From Gracilibacillus salitolerans (lineage in GTDB: Bacteria; Bacillota; Bacilli; Bacillales; Amphibacillaceae): a stretch of 64,000 nucleotides of DNA. The notes beneath the pieces were generated by a model. The model did no database searches and was not told where the DNA came from. It was given only the letters and a program-made list of their open reading frames with translations. The stretch lies in assembly GCF_009650095.1 (NCBI RefSeq), contig NZ_CP045915.1:4092001-4156000 (forward strand). Direction: 5' to 3'. This document shows, one piece after another, positions 45,960-53,862 of this stretch (its first letter is position 1; each line of letters opens with the position of its first letter). The position numbers and the translations under genes were made by a program.

Positions 45960-47123
45960 TTAATCCATCACGGCTCTACAAATATCCTTAAAGTCTTCTA
46001 TAGTTGGTTTAACAGGGTTGATCGCAGTATTGCCGGATAACATAGCTTCTTTCGCCACTTCTTCGAGATCTTCTTCTGTTACGTTAAAGTCAGCCAAATT
46101 TTGTTTTATCCCAATATCTTCATTGAATTTCCTGATAGCAGCTACTGCTTTTTCAGCAGCTTCCAAGTCAGACAGTCCATCTACTTTCTCTCCGAATATT
46201 TTCGCAATTTCAATGAATTTTTGAGTATTACCAATCAAGTTAAACTGCATCACTTCCGGTAACAATATCGCATTTACTACTCCATGCGGAATATTGAATT
46301 TAGCACCAAGCGGAATAGCTAAAGAGTGTGCTAAACCTAGCCGCGTTGTATTAAATGCCATAGCCGCCATTGTACTGGCCAATAACATGTCTTTTCTCGC
46401 CTGCAAGTTTTCACCTTGCACAACAGCCAGCCTTAAACTTCTGGAAATCAGTTTCATAGCTTCTATTGATAAGGCTTCTGATATTGGTTGCGTTTCTTTA
46501 TTGACGAAAGATTCTAACGCATGTGTTAGTGCATCCATACCTGTTGCAGCTGTAATATGAGGAGGTAACGTAATGGTTAGTGCTGGATCAACTAGTGCAA
46601 TAGTGGGACAATTAAACATACTGCCAACACTTAATTTTGCTTTTGCCTTCTTATCTGATAAAACCGAAAATCTCGTAATCTCACTACCAGTTCCTGCAGT
46701 GGTTGGAATCGCTATAACTGGTTTCGCTTGTGAAGGTACTTTATCCAAACCAACATAATCGCGAATATCTCCGCCATTTCCAAGTAAAAGTCCCACCGAT
46801 TTAGCCACATCAAGTGAGCTTCCACCGCCTACTCCTATCACTACATCGCATTGATTTTCTTCTGCCAGCTGATAAGCTTGATCTACAGATTCTATCGTTG
46901 CTTCTGTTCCAATATCACTAAATGTGTGATATAGTACCTCTGCCTTCTTTAGCGGCATCTCGATCTTTTCGATAATGCCTGCTTTTAATACACCTGGATC
47001 GCCTACAATAAGCACTTTATTGCCATTTACCTCATCCACATATTTGGCTAGATTATCAATCTTACCAACGCCGAATTCGATCTTAGTAGGCATTTCATAA
47101 CGAAATTCTTCACTGACAAGCAT
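45960..47123 (-). CDS. iron-containing alcohol dehydrogenase
   Basis: This 387-residue family III alcohol dehydrogenase has the NAD site VVIGVGGGSSLDVAKSVGLL, the TAGTGSEITRFSVLSD motif and the metal-binding segments GMDALTHALESFVNK and GLAHSLAIPLGAKFNIPHGV with the Asp/His ligands. Relatives oxidise glycerol-like diols, lactaldehyde or butanol. It overlaps nothing but starts 2 bases after the stop of the Ldh2-type gene, so the genes are coupled. The substrate in this pathway is unknown. Confidence 0.93.
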   Translation of the reverse strand: MLVSEEFRYEMPTKIEFGVGKIDNLAKYVDEVNGNKVLIVGDPGVLKAGIIEKIEMPLKKAEVLYHTFSDIGTEATIESVDQAYQLAEENQCDVVIGVGGGSSLDVAKSVGLLLGNGGDIRDYVGLDKVPSQAKPVIAIPTTAGTGSEITRFSVLSDKKAKAKLSVGSMFNCPTIALVDPALTITLPPHITAATGMDALTHALESFVNKETQPISEALSIEAMKLISRSLRLAVVQGENLQARKDMLLASTMAAMAFNTTRLGLAHSLAIPLGAKFNIPHGVVNAILLPEVMQFNLIGNTQKFIEIAKIFGEKVDGLSDLEAAEKAVAAIRKFNEDIGIKQNLADFNVTEEDLEEVAKEAMLSGNTAINPVKPTIEDFKDICRAVMD

Positions 47124-47125
47124 TG

Positions 47126-48223
47126 CTACACACCTTCACTTTCTTTACAAACTTTTTTCATTAGGGCATCTTTTAGCGATAAGCCATATTTCAAGCCTAT
47201 TTCTGTCAATTCATTTTCCACTTTTAATGGTAAAATGATGCCATTCTTTTTCCTTTGTTCTGAGATTCTACTTTCAATCTCTCCAGGAATTAAGATTTCG
47301 TCGACATCTTCTCCCCTTGGCTCTCCTTTAACATCACTGATATATAAATCCATTCTATTTTTGAATTCTTGAATATCGATAAACTTATTAATGTCAAACG
47401 TTATAAAAAAGTGGCCTACGTTCTGGGGCTTCTCCCAATCTTCATACATATTATGAACATACTTACCGAAGCCAGCGCCAGTCAGTACACCTGATAAGAT
47501 GTCGATAAACATGGAGATGCCATAACCTTTTGTCCCGCCTAATGGTAAAACAGAACCTTCTAGTGCTTCCTCTGCATTTGTGGTTGGCTTTCCATTTTTA
47601 TCAATCGCCCATCCTTGAGGAATGCTTTCCCCCTTTTGTGCGGCAACGATAATTTTCCCTCTTGCCACAACACTTGTAGCCATATCTAATAGGAATGGCT
47701 GATATGCACCGCAGGGAATGCCAACAGCTAACGGATTCGTCCCGATAAAAGGTCGCACACCTCCCGTTGGCGGCATGGTCTGCGATGCATTTGACATAAT
47801 GATTGTTCCTAAATCTTGCTTTAAGGCTTCTAAAGCATAATAAGCTCCTGTTCCAAAATGATTAGAGTTTTTTACTCCTACCATTCCAACGCCAGTTGTT
47901 TTTGCCTTTTCCATAGCTAACTTAAGTGCCTTATCTCCTACTACAGCCCCAAAATGATTGCCTCCATCGATTAAAGCGGTAGATTCATTTTCCTTTTCGA
48001 TATGAATATCTGCAGCAGGGTTAATCATTTTTTGTTCTACTCTTTTCAAATAAATAGCTGTTCGAACTACACCGTGAGAATCTACACCACGCAAATCAGC
48101 TTGAACTAGCGATGCAGCTACAATATCTGCTTGTTCCTTCATAACTCCTGCTTTGACAAATACAGTGGAGCAAAAATCTTGCAACTTTTTGTAGCTATAT
48201 TTATTGGAGGAGGTCATCTCCAT
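47126..48223 (-). CDS. Ldh2/malate-ureidoglycolate-type dehydrogenase
   Basis: This 365-residue protein belongs to the Ldh2 (LDH2/MDG2) oxidoreductase family, which uses NAD(P)H in a fold unlike Rossmann enzymes. Hallmarks are DLRGVDSHGVVRTAIYLKRV, GVKNSNHFGTGAYYALEA and PFIGTNPLAVGIP. Characterised members reduce 2,3-diketo-L-gulonate, or oxidise malate, lactate, sulfolactate or ureidoglycolate. Its first codons overlap the RraA gene at 48214 by 10 bases. Together with RraA and ALDH it defines a sugar-acid type pathway. Confidence 0.9.
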   Translation of the reverse strand: MEMTSSNKYSYKKLQDFCSTVFVKAGVMKEQADIVAASLVQADLRGVDSHGVVRTAIYLKRVEQKMINPAADIHIEKENESTALIDGGNHFGAVVGDKALKLAMEKAKTTGVGMVGVKNSNHFGTGAYYALEALKQDLGTIIMSNASQTMPPTGGVRPFIGTNPLAVGIPCGAYQPFLLDMATSVVARGKIIVAAQKGESIPQGWAIDKNGKPTTNAEEALEGSVLPLGGTKGYGISMFIDILSGVLTGAGFGKYVHNMYEDWEKPQNVGHFFITFDINKFIDIQEFKNRMDLYISDVKGEPRGEDVDEILIPGEIESRISEQRKKNGIILPLKVENELTEIGLKYGLSLKDALMKKVCKESEGV

Positions 48224-48891
48224 TCACACCCTTTATTTTTCAAAGCTGCATCTACCCAAGTTCGATCTACACGGTCATTTTCTATAGCTTGAAATGTTTC
48301 TAATTCTTTTTTTTCTTGTATTTTAACTTGTTCTAGTACGTCTTCCGTTAATGCTTGCGGAATGGAAACAACTCCATCTTCATCACCTAATATCAAATCA
48401 CCCGAATGGATCACCATGCCATCTATCGATACAGGGACATTTATTTCTCCAGGTCCATCTTTGTATGGCCCTCTATGTGTCACACCTTTGGCATAAACCG
48501 GGAAATCGCCATTCAGAAATGCTGCTGAGTCTCGAATTGCTCCATTTATAACAAAACCTTTAATCTCTTTTTTCTTCGATAATTCCAACATTATTTCTCC
48601 AACAATCGCATTTGTTGTATCACCACCAGCATCCACAACTAACACATCACCAGGTTCAGCTATATCAATTGCTTTGTGAACCATTAAATTATCTCCTGGT
48701 CTTGTTTTTACTGTTAGTGCTGCCCCTAGGAGCTTTCCACTTTTGTAAAAAGGCTTCAGTACTGGTCCACCAGCAAACATCCTATTCATGTTATCGCTCA
48801 CATGTGGTGTAACTACATTTTCAAACTTTTTGATCACTGTTGGACTAACCTTTGATTCTCTTTTTAAAATTCTAAATCCTAAATTCTCCAA
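48214..48891 (-). CDS. RraA-family lyase, divergent paralog
   Basis: This 225-residue protein of the RraA fold has DNMNRMFAGGPVLKPF near the start and FVINGAIRDSAAF with the Arg-Asp pair. It is clearly different from the two near-identical RraA proteins on either side, so it probably acts on another intermediate. Its closest known functional types are 4-hydroxy-4-methyl-2-oxoglutarate/4-carboxy-4-hydroxy-2-oxoadipate aldolases. The gene overlaps the Ldh2-type gene, which points to consecutive steps. AGGTGAAGGAAGGTTGG lies just upstream of the start. Confidence 0.88.
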   Translation of the reverse strand: MENLGFRILKRESKVSPTVIKKFENVVTPHVSDNMNRMFAGGPVLKPFYKSGKLLGAALTVKTRPGDNLMVHKAIDIAEPGDVLVVDAGGDTTNAIVGEIMLELSKKKEIKGFVINGAIRDSAAFLNGDFPVYAKGVTHRGPYKDGPGEINVPVSIDGMVIHSGDLILGDEDGVVSIPQALTEDVLEQVKIQEKKELETFQAIENDRVDRTWVDAALKNKGCEWR

Positions 48892-48943
48892 CCTTCCTTC
48901 ACCTCTTTTGTCTGCTACAGTTTAAAAGGAAACGAATTGCGGA

Positions 48944-49639
48944 TTACTTAACAGTATCATCCAACTCCCAACCCAATTTTTCATATAATCTTTTTCGTCC
49001 TGCTTTATCGCCTGTTAACTCTTGGTGTGCATATTTCGCAACATCCTTGGCGTACTTACTTGGTACAACTACCACTCCGTCGCCATCCGCTACCACTACA
49101 TCATTGGGATAGATGGCTACCCCTCCGATCGCAACTGGAATATCCTTCTCATAATATCGAATTCTCGCTTGATCCATCCCCTGTGAGACAAACTTTGACC
49201 ATACTGGAATCTTTTGCATGATCACTTCGTCTGTGTCGCGAATACCTCCACCATTAGTTAGGTATCCTCTTACTCCTTTATGCAGGTGATCTAAGGTATT
49301 ATTTGAGCCTAATATCCCTACATCTACACCTGCTACATCCATGACAATAAAATCCCCTTCTTCAATGTCATTCGCCCATTCATCTGTACAAACTTCCCCG
49401 TAATACCACTTCACCCACTTCGTATATTCGTCCCCAGTTACATTAGGAACAGGTCCTTCAAAAGGTACATACCGCGCTGTCCTTGCAATACCTACTACTT
49501 TCGTCCGAAATAACGGGCGAATACTATGATCCACGGTGCCATAGCCGTGTAGACCTACCCAGTCCATCCCGTCACGCACATCTGTCACTCGTAAATCTTT
49601 GTACAATTCCAATATTTCTTCTCGGTTAAATTCACTCAT
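48944..49639 (-). CDS. RraA-family lyase, copy 2
   Basis: This 231-residue protein is a near-perfect duplicate of the one at 42582-43277 (229 of 231 residues the same by my reading), with GYLTNGGGIRDTDE active-site text. The nucleotide sequences differ at scattered third positions and by the flanks, so the copies are recent. It is the first gene of the catabolic cluster proper. Two candidate operator sites lie upstream (49667 and 49866). The duplicate pair may provide dosage or act as recombination arms. Confidence 0.88.
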   Translation of the reverse strand: MSEFNREEILELYKDLRVTDVRDGMDWVGLHGYGTVDHSIRPLFRTKVVGIARTARYVPFEGPVPNVTGDEYTKWVKWYYGEVCTDEWANDIEEGDFIVMDVAGVDVGILGSNNTLDHLHKGVRGYLTNGGGIRDTDEVIMQKIPVWSKFVSQGMDQARIRYYEKDIPVAIGGVAIYPNDVVVADGDGVVVVPSKYAKDVAKYAHQELTGDKAGRKRLYEKLGWELDDTVK

Positions 49640-49666
49640 CTTATAATCTCTCCTTTGTTAAGTAAT

Positions 49667-49684
49667 GAAACGATTTCCAAAAAC
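49667..49684. promoter_or_regulatory. candidate operator upstream of RraA copy 2
   Basis: GAAACGATTTCCAAAAAC; its complement contains TTTTTGGAAATCGTTTC, the same core as the sites near RraA copy 1. It lies about 28 bases before the start codon. Confidence 0.55.
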
Positions 49685-49865
49685 TCATATATTTTAAAAT
49701 ATAAAGAAGCTTACCTCTTCATTTTGAATATATCCGAGCAAGTATTATGATCATTTCCCAACTACCAAACCTTGATATATAAGGGATATACTTGAATTAT
49801 TCAATATCTACAACTGGAAAATGAGAAGCAAGCATTTCTGCGTTGTTTAGTTTTTTCGTTTGTAT

Positions 49866-49887
49866 TTTTTGGAAATCGATTTCTAAA
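49866..49887. promoter_or_regulatory. candidate operator, most symmetric copy
   Basis: TTTGGAAATCGATTTCTAAA is the most palindromic of four related sites (GGAAATCGATTTC), with a central CG typical of LacI-family operators. It lies about 230 bases upstream of RraA copy 2 and about 55 bases downstream of the DUF624 gene. Confidence 0.55.
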
Positions 49888-49941
49888 CAGTGATAAAAAA
49901 ACAACCAAAATTTTTAATGGTTATATTTCCATTTATATTGA

Positions 49942-50628
49942 TCAATTTTTGATTAATTCCACTTTTCTATAAATTTTATAAAAACTACTGAAAGTGACAA
50001 AGGCAATAGAAGATACTAAAAAAAACAGGAGCAAGTATGGTGCATATCGAAAGCTTATATACATAATAGATAGGTTAAAGACACCTATAGATACAGTTAA
50101 AAATGGATTGGTTAGGACCATAATGATAGAGTTTTTCAGCAATTTTTTTATGGTTAATTCGTAATGAACAAGTGAGCAAATAAAAAAGAGTGTGATCATC
50201 AGAAATATGACTCCAAGGATGATAAGAAACAGTGCTAAAGAGGCGCTAATCTTTGTGGTGAGATAGTAGTAATCAGCTGCGTATATAATCCAAAAGAATT
50301 CGATGATAAACCCAGCCACTATGCTGGCTTTATAATTTTCCTTATAGTATTTTAAATAAGATTTGAACACAGGAATAGTGATATCATCCCTTGCCCACTT
50401 TCTTACTACAGCAAATAAAGCACTAGTAGCGGGAAAGGTAATAAAAGGTGCAATAAGAAGCAATAAAACGATGATACTAGTAACCTCTTGTCTATTATTT
50501 GCAAAGGTTACATTAACACTGAACAAGATCACAGGTAAATTGAAAAGTAGCCAAATAATATTGGCGAAAAACAATCTAGCAATCCATTCTGTGATCAACT
50601 GAATTGCCTTTGTAAATCCCATGCCCAT
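49942..50628 (-). CDS. DUF624 (YesL-like) membrane protein
   Basis: This 228-residue protein has about five to six hydrophobic helices and starts MGMGFTKAIQLITEWIARLF. The W-I-A-RLFFANIIWLLFNLPVI pattern is typical of the YesL/DUF624 family, often encoded beside CUT1 importers and YesMN regulators. The biochemical role is unknown. It has a strong AGGAGG 8 bases before the start and lies 302 bases upstream of RraA copy 2 on the same strand. Confidence 0.85.
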   Translation of the reverse strand: MGMGFTKAIQLITEWIARLFFANIIWLLFNLPVILFSVNVTFANNRQEVTSIIVLLLLIAPFITFPATSALFAVVRKWARDDITIPVFKSYLKYYKENYKASIVAGFIIEFFWIIYAADYYYLTTKISASLALFLIILGVIFLMITLFFICSLVHYELTIKKLLKNSIIMVLTNPFLTVSIGVFNLSIMYISFRYAPYLLLFFLVSSIAFVTFSSFYKIYRKVELIKN

Positions 50629-50815
50629 CTAGGTATTCCTCCTATCATTTTTTGTTAACTACTACAGTAAAATATCATTCAAGGTAGTATTAAATAACAT
50701 ATGATTCTATTAAGATTTTATTCGTCAATCATTGGTTATCCCCCTTATTGGCAGGCTACACTTCTCCTCATCGAATATCTCTTATTTTTATTACGCAACT
50801 ACACAATTGTTTTTG

Positions 50816-50845
50816 TTGACAAGCAACCTAATGGTTGCATATAAT
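50816..50845 (+). promoter_or_regulatory. promoter with built-in ArsR operator
   Basis: TTGACA (50816-50821) is separated by 18 bases from a perfect TATAAT (50840-50845). The spacer contains the palindrome GCAACCTAATGGTTGC (50823-50838). A bound repressor would cover both promoter elements. The following start codon is only 7 bases after the -10 box. Confidence 0.85.
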
Positions 50846-50851
50846 AGATAC

Positions 50852-51130
50852 ATGAATTGGGACAAAGATACTATATTCAAAGCACTTGCCGACTCTACTC
50901 GGCGGCTTATATTAGACGAACTATCCGAACGCAACGAGCTAACATTGTATGAACTTACGGCACGTCTTATTATGAAGCACGACCTTACTATTTCGCGACA
51001 GGCGATAGCTAAACATCTTTCTGTATTGGAAGATGCAGGGCTTGTAAAATCAAAACGAAAGGGTAAATATCGAGTACTTATGTTCAATAACGATCCACTT
51101 AAAAACTTGCTGAAAGGATGGGTAGAGTAA
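50852..51130 (+). CDS. ArsR-family repressor, apparently leaderless
   Basis: This 92-residue winged-helix protein starts MNWDKDTIFKALADSTRRLI and carries DLTISRQAIAKHLSVLEDAG (recognition helix) and KSKRKGKYRVL (wing). I chose ATG 50852 since it starts the family-typical text; the longer upstream frame runs through the promoter. There is no ribosome site, and the ATG lies where transcription should begin, so the mRNA is probably leaderless. The metal-binding CVC motif of ArsR/SmtB proteins is absent, so it likely senses something other than metal. It is paired with the VOC gene 100 bases downstream. Confidence 0.9.
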   Translation: MNWDKDTIFKALADSTRRLILDELSERNELTLYELTARLIMKHDLTISRQAIAKHLSVLEDAGLVKSKRKGKYRVLMFNNDPLKNLLKGWVE

Positions 51131-51229
51131 TTTTATAAAAAACTTTTGACGAATATATGGTTTTTCTGCTTGAAGCCAGATTGTAGCAGAGCACCATACG
51201 TCGCAAATATTAGAGGAGGCAAAATCATT

Positions 51230-51613
51230 ATGAAAATCATTGTTACCAGTATATTCGTTCAAGATCAAGACAAGGCTTTGGAATTTTATACAGAAATTCT
51301 GGGATTTGTAAAAAAGCATGACGTTCCCTCGGGGGAATTTAGGTGGATAACGCTTGTTTCTCCCGATGATCAAGACGGTACTGAGCTTTTGCTCGAACCC
51401 AATGCTCATCCAGCCGCCAAAGAGTATCAAAAGAAGTTATTTGCCGATGGCATCCCAGTAACAATGTTTGGCGTTGCAGATATTCGAAAAGAGTACGAGC
51501 GATTAATGGAAAAAGGCGTGACGTTTACTATGAAACCGACAAAAATGGGCGAAGTCACAATAGCTGTCTTCGACGATACATGCGGCAACCTTATTCAAAT
51601 AATGCAGAGTTAA
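51230..51613 (+). CDS. VOC/glyoxalase-family protein
   Basis: This 127-residue protein has the paired beta-alpha-beta-beta-beta modules of the vicinal oxygen chelate family: MKIIVTSIFVQDQDKALEFY, GEFRWITLVSPDDQDGTELL, and GEVTIAVFDDTCGNLIQIMQ. ATG 51230 follows AGAGGAGGC. Similar ArsR-VOC pairs occur in many Firmicutes, where the VOC protein is the main repressor target; relatives are glyoxalase-, bleomycin- or fosfomycin-resistance-like. The substrate is unknown. It ends in a perfect palindromic hairpin. Confidence 0.9.
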   Translation: MKIIVTSIFVQDQDKALEFYTEILGFVKKHDVPSGEFRWITLVSPDDQDGTELLLEPNAHPAAKEYQKKLFADGIPVTMFGVADIRKEYERLMEKGVTFTMKPTKMGEVTIAVFDDTCGNLIQIMQS

Positions 51614-51624
51614 CTTCTTTACGT

Positions 51625-51654
51625 TAACCCTGTCCTAAATTTAGGACAGGGTTA
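51625..51654. terminator. perfect palindromic hairpin after VOC gene
   Basis: TAACCCTGTCCTAAA / TTTAGGACAGGGTTA make a 15-bp perfect palindrome 11 bases after the VOC stop. The tail is AT-rich rather than a T run. Confidence 0.7.
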
Positions 51655-51659
51655 TACAT

Positions 51660-52020
51660 TATATATAAATAACATAATTGTCATACTACAATCGAAATGT
51701 ACATTTTATGAATAAGATCACTTAAACGATCGGTGCGTTCATTCAAGAAGGACTAATTTTTTCTTTTAATAATTTTGTAGTTCTGCTTTTCAAGAATTTC
51801 AAAAATAATACAATCTGTAATTCCCAAAAAACATGAAAGTTTTATAACTTACTCTAGTAAAGGGCACGCTTGTGAAGCAAACATAGTTAGAAGATGATCA
51901 AACAAGCTACAACACCCCTGACCACTAAAAAAGCAGCCAGGAGCATAAGTTAGATATTACATGTATTCATGTTGTTTAAGAGTATGACGGATTTTCTTTT
52001 GTGCTAGTTTTCCTCCATAC
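51660..52020. other. intergenic, no gene seen
   Basis: About 360 AT-rich bases lie between the VOC gene and the terminator of the convergent glycosidase operon. I see no coding frame with a ribosome site and no repeat shared with the rest of the window. Confidence 0.5.
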
Positions 52021-52021
52021 T

Positions 52022-52052
52022 AAAAAACCCGACTGCTTTTAAACAGCCGAGT
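52022..52052 (-). terminator. terminator of fucosidase/galactosidase operon
   Basis: On the minus strand CTCGGCTG pairs with CAGTCGGG around TTTAAAAG and is followed by TTTTTTAG. It lies about 35 bases after the GH35 stop. Confidence 0.85.
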
Positions 52053-52086
52053 ATGATAATCCCGTTCAAAATCTATTAATATCCTC

Positions 52087-53835
52087 TTAACTATCTTTCT
52101 TTAACCAGATTTCTCTATTTTTCGTTCCATGTTGTTCAAAGATTATAAACTGATTTTCACCTTTTTTTAATAAAGGTCCAGGGAGATATAATGATTTCTG
52201 TGGACCAACTTCCCAATAGCGGCCTAAATTAAATCCATTTACGAATACTACACCTTTTATCCATCCATTAAGATGAATTATTGTATCGGCAGGTTCTTCA
52301 ATAGTAATATGACCTTGATAAAAAGCAGGTGTACTCTGTGGAGACGCTTCATCTGGTTTAATGTCCATAAAATCCAATCGTGATAAATCATCCATTTTCA
52401 GCCGATAAATGTTCCAATCATACAAAAACTGATTCTCAAATCGAACACCTTCTGTAATTCCTTTTCTATCCTTTAGTAAAGGTCCATAGTTGATCCTGCC
52501 CATATTTTCAACCAGAATCGAAAGCTTTACTCCATTTTCTGGAATAGATAATTCAATATACTTATTGTCACTCCATCGCTCAATTGTACCGATATACTTC
52601 TCATCCACATAAACTAAAGCTCGATCATGTACATCTTGTAAAAATAATTTACCATTATCTCTTGGTCCTGCAATTTTAGTTTCATATAAAATAAATCCGT
52701 AATCCTGCCCCATTTTCTCCATGTTTTTTATATCATATGAATGATTACGCTCACTCAATTTATCAAGTGAATCCAGCAAATTAGTACGTTGTTTTAATTG
52801 TACTGAACCAAATGCTTTTCTCTCCATTTGTTCAGGTAATTCTTCTGGCACCTTTCCAAAGTGAGTCTGAATTACATCTCTAATGAGGAAGTACTTTTCT
52901 GTTGGTTCTCCATATTCATTTAATGGAGCATCATAATCATAGCTCGTAACAGTTGGCTCATAATTTTCAATGTGATTTGCACCATTATAAAAACCAAAAT
53001 TCGTACCACCATGGAACATGTAAAAATTGACCGATGCACCTTGCTGCAACATAGTTTCAAACTCATTAGCTACCTCTTTTGGATTCCTTTCGTGATGCTC
53101 CTCAAACCAATGATCAAACCAACCGTTCCAAAACTCCATACACATTAACGGACCGTTGGGCTGGTATTTTTTTAATTGGTTAAAAGCTCTTTCTGCATTA
53201 GAACCAAAATTAACTGTTTCTAGTACTCCTTGAATCATACCACCTTGAAGCATTGAATCTTCAGGACCATCAGATGTAAATAATAAAACATCGATATCGT
53301 GTTGCTCATATATTGTTTTCATTTCTTGTAAGTAGTTTGTATCGTTTCCGTAACTTCCATATTCATTTTCAATTTGCATTGCAATAATCGCCCCACCGTT
53401 CGTAGACAAATATGGCTTTAACATGGGAAGCAGTACATCAAAATAGTTACGGACTTTCTCCAAATAAGGTTCATATGTACAACGCAAACGCATATTATCA
53501 TCCTCTAACAACCAATAAGGTAATCCACCAAATTCCCATTCTGCACATATGTAAGGACTAGGTCTTACAATGGCATATAAACCTAAGTTATTTGCAATTG
53601 TAAGAAACCGAGTTAAGTTGGCAAATCCTTCAAAATTGAACTGACCTTCTTCTGGTTCATGAAGATTCCATGGTACATAGGTCTCTACAGTATTAAAGCC
53701 GCATGCTTTCAACTTTAGTAACCGGTCTTCCCAATATTCAGGAACAACCCTAAAATAATGTATTGCTCCAGATATTATCTGAATAGGCTCTCCATTTAAA
53801 ATAAATTGATTATCTCTAGTTTCTAATTTCACCAT
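52087..53835 (-). CDS. intracellular GH35 beta-galactosidase
   Basis: This 582-residue glycoside hydrolase family 35 enzyme has a TIM barrel at about 1-320. The acid/base Glu is E158 in QIENEYGSYG and the nucleophile E234 in MCMEFWNGWFDHW. A beta-rich C-terminal part (about 380-580) ends in GWIKGVVFVNGFNLGRYWEV. There is no signal peptide, so it acts in the cytoplasm on imported beta-galactosides. It is the last gene of the operon behind the fucosidase, so the substrate probably carries both galactose and fucose, as in xyloglucan side chains or fucosylated algal glycans. Confidence 0.94.
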   Translation of the reverse strand: MVKLETRDNQFILNGEPIQIISGAIHYFRVVPEYWEDRLLKLKACGFNTVETYVPWNLHEPEEGQFNFEGFANLTRFLTIANNLGLYAIVRPSPYICAEWEFGGLPYWLLEDDNMRLRCTYEPYLEKVRNYFDVLLPMLKPYLSTNGGAIIAMQIENEYGSYGNDTNYLQEMKTIYEQHDIDVLLFTSDGPEDSMLQGGMIQGVLETVNFGSNAERAFNQLKKYQPNGPLMCMEFWNGWFDHWFEEHHERNPKEVANEFETMLQQGASVNFYMFHGGTNFGFYNGANHIENYEPTVTSYDYDAPLNEYGEPTEKYFLIRDVIQTHFGKVPEELPEQMERKAFGSVQLKQRTNLLDSLDKLSERNHSYDIKNMEKMGQDYGFILYETKIAGPRDNGKLFLQDVHDRALVYVDEKYIGTIERWSDNKYIELSIPENGVKLSILVENMGRINYGPLLKDRKGITEGVRFENQFLYDWNIYRLKMDDLSRLDFMDIKPDEASPQSTPAFYQGHITIEEPADTIIHLNGWIKGVVFVNGFNLGRYWEVGPQKSLYLPGPLLKKGENQFIIFEQHGTKNREIWLKKDS

Positions 53836-53862
53836 ACTTACACCTCACCTATTTTCAACTTT

